Source: Atherinomorus stipes | Lineage: Eukaryota > Chordata > Actinopteri > Atheriniformes > Atherinidae | Assembly (NCBI GenBank): GCA_023101725.1 | Contig: JALJCO010001315.1 | Coordinates: 434,001-498,000, forward strand | Direction of reading: 5' to 3' | Length of the DNA stretch: 64,000 nucleotides | The notes under the pieces: model-generated | The model's input: only the letters and a program-made list of their open reading frames with translations | The model's database searches: none | Told to the model about the DNA's origin: nothing | In this document: positions 55,865 to 64,000 of the stretch, in pieces | How the letters are laid out: the number at the start of each line of letters is the position of its first letter | Numbering within the stretch: the stretch's first letter is position 1 | Made by a program: the position numbers and the translations under genes

Positions 55865-55928
55865 CAGGGGGTCAAAATGACCCCCTCTGGCGGTTCTAGG
55901 GGGTATTGGAATGTTGGCGGTTCCAGTG
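55865..55928. repeat. piggyBac right end: internal plus terminal repeat
   Basis: The inner copy (55865-55900) contains the perfect hairpin GGGGGTCAAAATGACCCCC followed by GGCGGTTCTAGG. The outer copy is GGCGGTTCCAGTG (55916-55928). The motif starts are only about 29 bp apart, much closer than at the left end. Confidence 0.85.
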
Positions 55929-56138
55929 TTAACGTCTTTCTTCTCGACCGACTTCAAACCGAACTTTCATTACAGCCGCGTAGGAAGATTCAGGCAAGAT
56001 TCAGTTAGAAACTGAAAAAGATAAGGATTATTTGCTATTTCTATGGTCAAAAGGTTTTAAGAAAAACGTTTTAAAACGTAAAAGAAAACTCTGTTGTGTT
56101 CTGAGCATTTCACTTAACCTGTTGGATATTGTGTAGTA

Positions 56139-56228
56139 CAGTGGCTTAAACAAATGCCTGGTATGCAGGAGATTGCTGGTTTGATCCCTAGCCTCTCCTG
56201 TTTTGCTGCATGACTTTTTTCATTGACC
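56139..56228 (+). repeat. SINE-like fragment
   Basis: GTGGCTTAAACAAATG followed by GCAGGAGATTGCTGGTTTGATCCC (B-box-like at 56178-56188) and TTTTGCTGCATGAC resembles the tRNA-derived head and first body part of fish SINEs, related to the piece at 23700. It is cut off by the hAT element that begins at 56237. Confidence 0.5.
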
Positions 56229-56236
56229 CTCTAATC

Positions 56237-59200
56237 CATTGGCGGAGTGGGGGGGCGGCTTAGGGGGCTTGAGCCTGGAATGATTCTTCAAAAGCCCCGG
56301 ATCTTTTTGAGGTTTCTTTTTTCTGTTTTTTATTATTTTAGATTTGATCATTTCTCATCAACTACAATGTATGCAAAACGTAATAAAAAGGGGACGCTGC
56401 ATGTCGTTACGAGGCTCCCCCCTCTCTAAACTTGGTCTGGTCCAAACCTGTGGCGTTTGTGTGCCGCGCGCCTCCCAAGCGCACGCAGGTGCGGTACGCA
56501 GCCTGCAGCAGCTCCCACGTGCTCACTGATTCAGCATCAGAGGACGTTAATCTCACGTTCATCTGGTAGGTGGTGGTCACACGTTATATGTGAACAAACC
56601 TGTCATGGATGACGATGGTGTGTCCGTTACTTTTCTCTTGTAACTTTTATAAGATGTCATTATAAAAGTTGTTCGGCAGTGAGCACAGATGCGATTGTTT
56701 CAACAAGATAAGTGAAAGTAATTATTGAAACAGTAATATGCTGCGTTTATCATTGGTTTATGAAACAAGTACAGTAATGGGCTAAGCCCAAAAACATTCT
56801 TTAAATTTATATTTAAACATATACATGTAGGCTATATATACTATTATTTAGTGATGTACCAACCATGGACATCAGGTCCTTTTTTTTTTTTTTTTTTTTT
56901 TAACTTGTCCTGTCCAGCATCGAAGCAAGCAGAATGGAAATCTGATTGCTTTATTCTGTTGAACAGTTTTGCTTTACCAAGCGGAGCTTTATGAACATAA
57001 GGCTCCACTTGATATCATGTTTATTCATTTTATTTCTTTATTTAAACATTTGTCTATTACACCATTCCATTTCATACTGCTGGGCCTGACAAGGAAGAAA
57101 TGAAAGTTAACAGAGGTAATGATAGAAAGTGAAACAGAGAGAGAGGAGTAAGGAAGAGGAAGAGAGAGAGGAGAGAAAACATGAATCCACTTACACAGTT
57201 CACTGGTACATCTGTACAGCGATCCCTGAACAACCAAGGTCTCTGTTGGAAAACAAAACAAGCAATCCCCTACAGGAGGACCTGCAGGTGGCTTAAATAT
57301 CCTCAGATCATACAAACACACGCAGAACTACGCAGAGAAGAGGTACAACCTAGTCAGCGCAATGGGAAGTAGAGAAGAGGTACAACCTAGTCATCGCAAT
57401 GGGAAGCAGTGTCACAGTGTCAACATGCATAATAAAGGTGCTCCGTGGTGATACAGTCATGCAGATGCAGCCTCGTCTCTGCAAGGAGGAGGAAGCCCGC
57501 AAGGCTCACGACCCAGGCCCCCAGCAGCCACCCAGAGGCCCAGATCCCAGCTACCCCCCCCCCCAAAGAGCGGACATGCATCCCCCGAGGGCGGCAAAAG
57601 GCGGCCCCAGCCGGAGCCCCCTGCAGTCTGGGGGCCCAGGCCCAAGCGGACCAAGACCAGCAGCCACCCCCCCCCCCGGACCCGGGCGGCCCAACTGAAA
57701 CCCAGGAGGACCGGACCCCCCAGACGACGCCCCCCCAGGGCAGGCCAGCCCCCACCCCAACGTCCCTGCCCCTCACCCCTGACACCAGGGCGCCACTACC
57801 TCTACCACCCCCTACCCCGCCACCACGCTCACACACACACTCCCCACACACCTACCCCAACACTAGGGCTGAAAGATATACCGTCACCGCATCCACATCG
57901 AGACACGGGCACCCAAGACATCAACACCGCAAGAGCAACCACATACAAGATACAGATCCCCCCCGCGCCCGCCCCGCATACAAAGCCCCGGAAGCCACAA
58001 ACAAAACCGCACCCCCCACCAAAGCGCCCGGCCCCCAACCAACCCGCAGCCACAGCGCACCACACCGACACCGAGATGCCCGGCACAAACACCGAGATGC
58101 GAACCTCCGCCCACACCGCCCAGCCCTACCCAACACCTCCATGTACCCCCCCCCACACACACATACACCCACCCACTCCGCTCTCCAACCTTACATACCC
58201 ACACTCACTCCTCCCTCCACCCCCAACACTCTCCTCCCTCTACCGTCCACACCTACCCCCACCTCCTCATACCCTCTAACACACACATGCACTCCCCCCA
58301 CATAACTGCACCAACCCCTCCCTACCCCCCCACACATACGCCCCCACCTCCCTATACCCCCAATGCCCCATACAGTCCCCCCCTTACATGTCCAGCCCCG
58401 CCCATCCCTCTGACCTATCACAGTCCCGCCCTTCCTTCCTTCAGCCCCTCATGACCATCCCTACTAGACACTCACGAGCATGCCCCTCCTTCCTCCATCC
58501 TCCCTTTCCTCCAACCACTTACCCACATCTCCTCCCTCTTCCAGCCCAAGTTCCTCCCTCCCACATTTCCTCTTTCACACTCTCATTCATTATTCTCACA
58601 TACCCACCTCTCTCTTGCCCATGCCCTCGTGCCTCCTGAGTGGTAGCTCGGGCCGGGGAAGGAGCCGTGAGCTCCAAGCCCCCAACACGTTCCCCCCCAC
58701 CACCACCCCCCCCCCCCCCCCCCCCCCCCCATCCCCCACCCCCGGACGCAGCAGGCCAGGCATCCCCCAGGCCAGCAGGCCTTTTTTTAAAAAGGACATC
58801 AGGTCCTTTTTAAAAAAAGAGAAAAGCTCAGTTGAGAGCAAACAACTGAAGACAATTTTACAATGATATATGGCATATACAGTAACTTTGGGTAATAATA
58901 CAGTAATTTGCTCTGGTTGATGTATGAATGAAGGACAAAAAGAGAGAGATGGTAGAAAGAAAGAAAAATGCCAGCATGAGCTTTTTAGATCACACTTACT
59001 CTAGTTTGTGTACTTTTTTTTATAAAAAGTTTAGGTTAAATGATGATGTCATGTTTAAATGTTGTACAAATAGAAACAGCTAAAGCACCTTAGCTGGTGA
59101 TATTGTGGTTTCAGCCTATATGCAGATATGATCTTTTACCTGTTTTAACTCCAGAACAAAGGTACAAATAACCTGATAATTGTGTGGAATATACGTATTA

Positions 59201-59605
59201 GTGTGGCAATTTTTACAATAATATTTTTTGTGGCTCTGGTTGATCTTTGTGTTTGTACAAAGAGGAGAAGATAAAAGCAAGAATGAGAACAACAGAGGTG
59301 GAACAAGAACCAGGTTAAAAGAAGAAGAAGACGATTTAAAGACATATTTACTTTGGGTGAAGTAGCATTTTTAAAAACAGTTTTCCTCTATATTTAGGCT
59401 ATATATCCCTGACTGAGTCCTGGTTTAGTCCTGGTTTAGTCCTGGGTTAAACCTGGTTTTGGAAATCCTGTCCTGATGAGTCCTGGTTAGAACTGGTACT
59501 GTGAATTCTGCTCAGTGACTCCTTGTTTTGTCCCATGTTAGTTGTAACAATGAATCTTTTTGTGGGCGAAGCCCCTGATGATGACAATGTCTAGCTCTGC
59601 CCCTG
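56237..59605. mobile_element. hAT-like element, split by a retroelement
   Basis: Perfect 8-bp target duplication CTCTAATC at 56229-56236 and 59606-59613. Ends are CATTGGCGGAG at the left and CAGGGGCAGAGCTAGAC at the right on the other strand, both of the hAT type. Without the retroelement at 56885-58793 and its duplicated target it is about 1.44 kb. No transposase frame remains, so it is non-autonomous or decayed. Confidence 0.8.
56885..58793 (-). mobile_element. Poly(A) non-LTR retroelement copy 2 (1.9 kb, G-rich sense strand)
   Basis: Minus-strand insertion with its poly(A) (T-run) at 56885-56901. It is bracketed by an 18-bp duplication GGACATCAGGTCCTTTTT at 56867-56884 and 58794-58811. 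The 3' third matches the copy at 50449; this copy also has about 50 bp (near 57258-57310) absent there. From about 57440 to 58750 the plus strand is extremely C-rich with very few G residues and includes a long C-run at about 58706-58730. The sense strand is therefore G-rich. Open frames in it are low-complexity Pro/Thr/His translations and not genes. The family is unnamed. Confidence 0.88.
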
Positions 59606-59613
59606 CTCTAATC

Positions 59614-61019
59614 TATCACTGTCATATAAATGCAATTAGAGCCAAAATAAATAAATAAATAAAATACAACTGATCAGATCACTTTATCCAGCGTCCATAT
59701 AAATGTGACAGCTAGAATTTCTGATCAGAATGATTTCTATAAATATTTATCCATGTAGATGCAACTTGTCAGCATTTTTGTCTCATTTTCAATTTAAAAT
59801 GTATTTCTATAGAACATTTCCAACAACTTCAGCTGACCAAAGTGCTTTACAATGGTAGCAACATCATTGATAAAATAAGTAAAAACAGACACCACAGATC
59901 ACAGGTAAAATCACCAATAAAATTACAGGATTAGATTAAAAAGAAAATAAATGAGTAAGAAAATGACTAAAACCACCAAAAAAAATGCTAGTAAAATTAT
60001 TTTAAAAAAAGAATATTTTTTTTATCTGGGTGAAATACAGTACCTTTCCCTTTTTATTTATTGAAAATTGATAAGGTTTAACTATTTTTGAACATTTGCC
60101 TTTTTGTCTGTGTTGGGAGCAACTTTCTGTGCACCAGCACCAGATTTTCTCAAGATCTCTTCACCTTGGGTAAACTCCACCTGTTACCCTGATTTACATT
60201 TGAATAGCTCACAGCATTTTCATTTACATTTTCCCGCCTCCCCTAGAGTCAAGGGAAGGAGGGACAACTTCCAAAAAGTTGTGCATCAATTTCTGACAAC
60301 TTCTGACAACTTTTCATGCAGTGAAGGTAAACATAAAGGGTCAAACCTGACAACAAATATGGAGGAAATTTTTCAAAATAAAACAGGAAATAAAGCTGAC
60401 AAAGTAGCAGATGGGAAACAATTTTATAACAAAGCTGATCACCTACTACAACAGAATATAACAGTTTCTGTGGGTGCACTTGAATAAAATCACAAGAACT
60501 GATGGCATTGAGAAAAAGAAAAAAAAAAAAAAGGAGGGGGGAATTAGAATTTGCAATAATTGCATCAAGTGCTACAATGGCTTAAAGGTGTCTGTCTGCA
60601 GCAAGAAAAAACTTTTAAAGTGGATTCACCGAAAATGTGCATCGCATTTGTTCCCATGACCTGATGTAAGCAAATAAAGCCCTAATGTAGATGGCTGCAT
60701 ATGTGCCTGTAAGAACAGCTATAGGGAAAACAAAAATTAGCAAGGTACAAGGCCTGTAGATTATTTCTTTTACTTATTTATTCTTAATTATCATTGTTTG
60801 TTTAACAGCAAAACATGGCAATACTTGACATGTAACAAGGGATAAATATTAAAATAACGATAGAATAAACAGAGGATAAAGTTGTGTGTGACTTAATAAG
60901 TTACATGGTATGATGAGTGTGTTGTAAGTGGAGTCCTTTGCTCATCCAGAGGAATAATACATTTGATATCATCATAATAAGAATGTAGTAAAGATAATAA
61001 CAGAAAGAAGAAAAAGAAG
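59614..61019. other. Intergenic, no gene recognised
   Basis: Contains an L2-like or SINE-like piece at about 59785-59870 (CTATAGAACATTTCC, AAAGTGCTTTACAATGG) and an A-run at 60519-60532. The open frame of 127 codons at 60104-60487 has no known motif and is not called. Confidence 0.5.
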
Positions 61020-61370
61020 GGGATGAAGATGGAAATAGTTCCAGGCTCTCCCCTAGAGATAGGGTGAGAAGATCGGTCATCCAGGAGAGGCTCAAAGTAG
61101 AGCCGCTGCTCCTGCATTAAGCGGAGCCAGATGAGGTGGCTCAGACACCTGGTTAGGATGCCTCCCTGCCTCCAGGCACCAATGACCATGAGGAAGACCC
61201 AGGACATTCTGGAGGGGCTACATCTCTCAGCTGGCCTGGGAACACCTCTGGATCTCCCTGGATGAGCTGGTGGAGATGAAAGTCTGGGCTTCCCTGCTTA
61301 GGCAGCTGCCCCTTTGACTCAACTTTGGATAAGCGGAAAGAAAATGGACAAATGGATGAAGATAGATGTC
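61020..61370 (+). mobile_element. RTE/Rex3-like LINE 3' end
   Basis: Clear blocks in order: CGGAGCCAGATGAGGTGGCT, CACCTGGTTAGGATGCCTCC, GAAGACCCAGGACATTCTGG, TCTCTCAGCTGGCCTGGGAA, GTCTGGGCTTCCCTGCTTAG, and the terminal TTGGATAAGCGGAAAGAAAA followed by TGGACAAATGGATGAAG. This is the best preserved of three RTE 3' ends here. It is 5'-truncated. Confidence 0.82.
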
Positions 61371-64000
61371 CATTCTAAGCAGCCTGTTACCAGGGTTCTG
61401 TAGGGTGGGTCCCATGGGGACCGACAGGGTGAGGTTGAGCCCAAGAACATTTTAGAACATAATTGCTAAAGCAAGGGATCAGACTGCCGATCAGCTGAGC
61501 GCCACTCCTCTTCAAACCTACCCTTGTGATTGGATTAAAGGCATTAGTAGTTTGCCCTCAGACCTCTACAGCAGAGAGCTAACTCAATGCACATTGGTCC
61601 CACCAAGACAGCTGCCAGACCCAGGAGAAGGGAGCCTGTTTATCAAAGACCTCCCAGTCACAGAGCTGGCATCCCTCACCGCATTCTGCTCCACCCAAAT
61701 AACCTCAACCACAACTGAATTTGCAGAACATTTGTCTCTTTGTATTATAAACTAAAAGTTTTCAGTGTTTTTAAAGTTTGACAAGCAGTTGTTGAATATC
61801 TTTTTAAAATCAGAAGAAACAACGTGATGTCTATTCATCTTGTTACATAGCAGTTTGTAAATGGTGGCCTTTACCAGCTAGCACACAGAGACATACCATT
61901 TTTGCTTTATGCATTAGCTGCTCTGCTTTGGCTGAGGAATGACTGTGCAGTCAGTGGCATTCAAAGTCGCTAACAGGCTTGATAACAGTAATTATCTTTT
62001 CATCATTCAAAATGTGGCAAATATGTTTAAGATTTTTTCATGCTCAGACATTTGCAGTTTCAATTTTTGCTCTTAGATGATTTCACAACTTATTGTTTAA
62101 GTAATTGCACCAAGCTTTTGCAGTGACAGCTTTCATCAATTTATGCCCTGTGGTATTTTGGGGGTGGGGTTTTATAAGAAATGCTTAACTTTGCGTGCAA
62201 AGATCTAAAAAGATAACTTAAAATATGACTCAGATTTAGATCTGCCTGCTTCTCCAGGGATAAGCAAGTGCTGCAGGTTTTGATGTGCATGATTCCATTT
62301 TAATACTGTCTGGTTTTAATACCTACTTGACCTTCATCGTTGAAGACAGAGCAGAGATTTGGATTTAGAGATTCTTTTTGCCTCTATCTGTGTTGAGGGC
62401 AAAAAACCTCAATCTTTCTTCTTAACCCTGCAAGGGGATACCTTCAACACAGACTGCTTCGGTGCATTGATTCGTTTAATCTCCCTTGCATCCTAATGCA
62501 TCTCCTTCTCATTATCTATCAAAGCCTTTTCATGAATTTGCTGAGTTGTTTGTTTATCTTCTCATTAATTTCACTTTTTGCTTTCTCTGTTTAAGTTTTT
62601 TGCCTCCCCCCAAAAAACAACAACAAAAAAGAAACATATGACTTTTGGAACACCTCTGAGGGTATAGACGAACTGTAAATCCCCTTGGGGAAATCCTTGG
62701 TGCCAACTATTAGCAAAAAACTTGTCCTCCACCTCAATGAGGAGAAAAAAAAAGCTCTGACAGCAGAAAAACAGCACTTTTCTTTTCATCCTCACAACTA
62801 GAACTTTGTTCAAACCCCTGTGTGTTTCAAATTCGTTTTCTTCTACTAAAAAAAGGACTGATTAAAGCACAAAAAAAGAAGAAAAAAACAAACATTTGTT
62901 ACAGGTGCAACTATTCAGGAAGAAACACCTTGTTTGAAAAGCAGAATATCTTTACGCTAATGATCACAAATTAGCTAAAAAATGAGTGCAAAGACCTAAA
63001 TATTTGCATTAAGTTCAGTAGAATGCTTGGTGCTTGGATTTATGTTGGCTGATTGAAAACTGTGTCTGGGTTGTTTGAAGTAATGCAGAAAATAACATCA
63101 CACGATGACACAATTGCAACTCTAAGACACCAAAATTTCTTTCTTTGCTGAAATAGACACTTTCCAAGGAAAAATGAGGAAGCTCATTACCCATGTCAGT
63201 TTTGTTCACTGATGAGAGGCACACGGCTCCAACTCAACAACTGCCGGAGGCAAAAGGGGAATGGAGAAAAGAATATAGAAACCCTGAAACGAGTCTCTAC
63301 CTTCAAGTCTGAATACAGACATTAAGATTGTAGCTCTGTTCTGCATAATGGAACTCTCATCATCTCTCCCGAGAAAAGGACCATACTAATCCTTGATCTT
63401 TTACCAAGATTATGCTGTAATTGACCCCAGCGAACTACCTGGCTGAAATGGAAAATCAAACAATGAGGATGTATCCCACTCAAACTCTTAATATTTTTAT
63501 AGACTTCAGAAGCACTGTGAGTGTTTTGGATGCTGGTGCAGCTTCTCATTTCACTCACAGCACTGGAATGGTCTTTCCAACTGAAGAAAGAAACAGTTCC
63601 TTGAGTGTTAATTCGGCAGAGTGATTAATCTATGATTATTAACACTGGATATTCAGTAAAGGCTTATCAGCTTCTCCCATCTACCCGTGTAGTGTTTTAC
63701 ACCTGTGTACTTGACAAACTAATATAAATTGATGATGTGAGATATTAATATATGGAACCATAAAAAAAGGATTAAGCTTTTCCTGACTGTTCCTGGTAGA
63801 GGGTTTTCTGATAACAAATGAAAAGCTACCACTATGAGTGGATGGCAGAGAGCCATATTTGTTCAGCAACTCTGGGTCCTAAACTAAGACATCCAAGGCA
63901 TTTGCCTCTCCAAGCTGCATCAAATGTAGAAGTTATTGCCAAAGTTGTATGAGTTGTCGTCCTCTCAGTTGCCAGCACAAGTTGCTCAGCTACCGGTGCA
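61371..64000. other. Intergenic to window end, no gene recognised
   Basis: AT-rich sequence with A/T homopolymers (for example about 62595-62630 and 62745-62755). Short open frames at 61552, 62571, 63322 and 63421 show no domain. No bounded transposon is evident. Confidence 0.5.

Larger units (their letters stand above)
52868..55928 (+). mobile_element. Complete piggyBac transposon (3.06 kb)
   Basis: Flanked by TTAA at 52864-52867 and 55929-55932. The terminal repeats are CACTAGAACCGCCA at the left and CACTGGAACCGCCA at the right (one mismatch in 14). It encodes a full-length two-exon transposase with all catalytic residues and has an AATAAA at 55513-55518 after the stop. The ends carry extra copies of the CTAGAACCGCC...GTCATTTT motif. 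This is the least damaged mobile element in the window and looks autonomous by sequence. Confidence 0.93.

Noticed and set aside
57445..58305. 286-codon open frame on the plus strand
   Set aside because: Low-complexity translation of a C-rich tract inside a minus-strand retroelement, with no domain and no homologous frame in the other copy.
50449..58793. Segmental duplication of the 50.4-kb and 56.9-kb blocks
   Set aside because: Each block ends exactly at its own different 18-bp target duplication, so they are independent retrotransposition events.
60104..60487. 127-codon open frame as a host gene
   Set aside because: No family resemblance and no upstream or downstream exon; likely chance.

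Overview
The window reads as vertebrate, most likely ray-finned (teleost) fish, nuclear DNA. It is AT-rich and intron-dense, carries the last coding exons of a type II classical cadherin, and is packed with transposon families typical of teleosts (L2-clade and RTE/Rex3-like LINEs, piggyBac, hAT, TTAA-target elements, MITEs). There are no operons, prokaryotic signals, CRISPR arrays or recognisable LTR/retroviral elements.

Positions 1-22,700 hold the 3' part of one plus-strand gene, best matched to cadherin-12 (cdh12). Five coding exons (1980-2116, 5255-5376, 12191-12308, 14539-14790, 21473-21984) have AG/GT boundaries and join in phase. They encode the end of EC4, all of EC5, the single transmembrane helix and the whole cytoplasmic tail, followed by a 3' UTR of about 0.7 kb. 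The upstream exons (signal peptide, prodomain, EC1 to most of EC4) lie before the window. The last intron holds a truncated L2 LINE with an uninterrupted reverse transcriptase, next to the decayed 3' end of an RTE-type LINE.

Positions 22,700-64,000 contain no host gene that I can support. They are a transposon graveyard with some young, well-preserved insertions: a palindromic MITE (26461-26633); a TTAA-flanked element with a tandemly duplicated exon-like unit (27104-28504); RTE fragments (36915-37103, 38180-39165, 61020-61370); a 2-kb TTAA element with long inverted repeats and a THAP zinc-finger exon in three copies (42400-44354), itself carrying a nested MITE; and an L2 remnant split by a TTAA MITE (46461-47500).

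Positions 50.4-59.6 kb are a dense nest. In order it holds a short minus-strand poly(A) retroelement with an 18-bp target duplication, a hAT-like element, a complete piggyBac transposon with an apparently intact two-exon transposase (52868-55928), and a second hAT-like element with a perfect 8-bp target duplication that was split by a longer copy of the same poly(A) retroelement. The piggyBac element is the most complete and potentially functional unit after cdh12. Family names for transposons rest on motif and terminus recognition, not on a database search.
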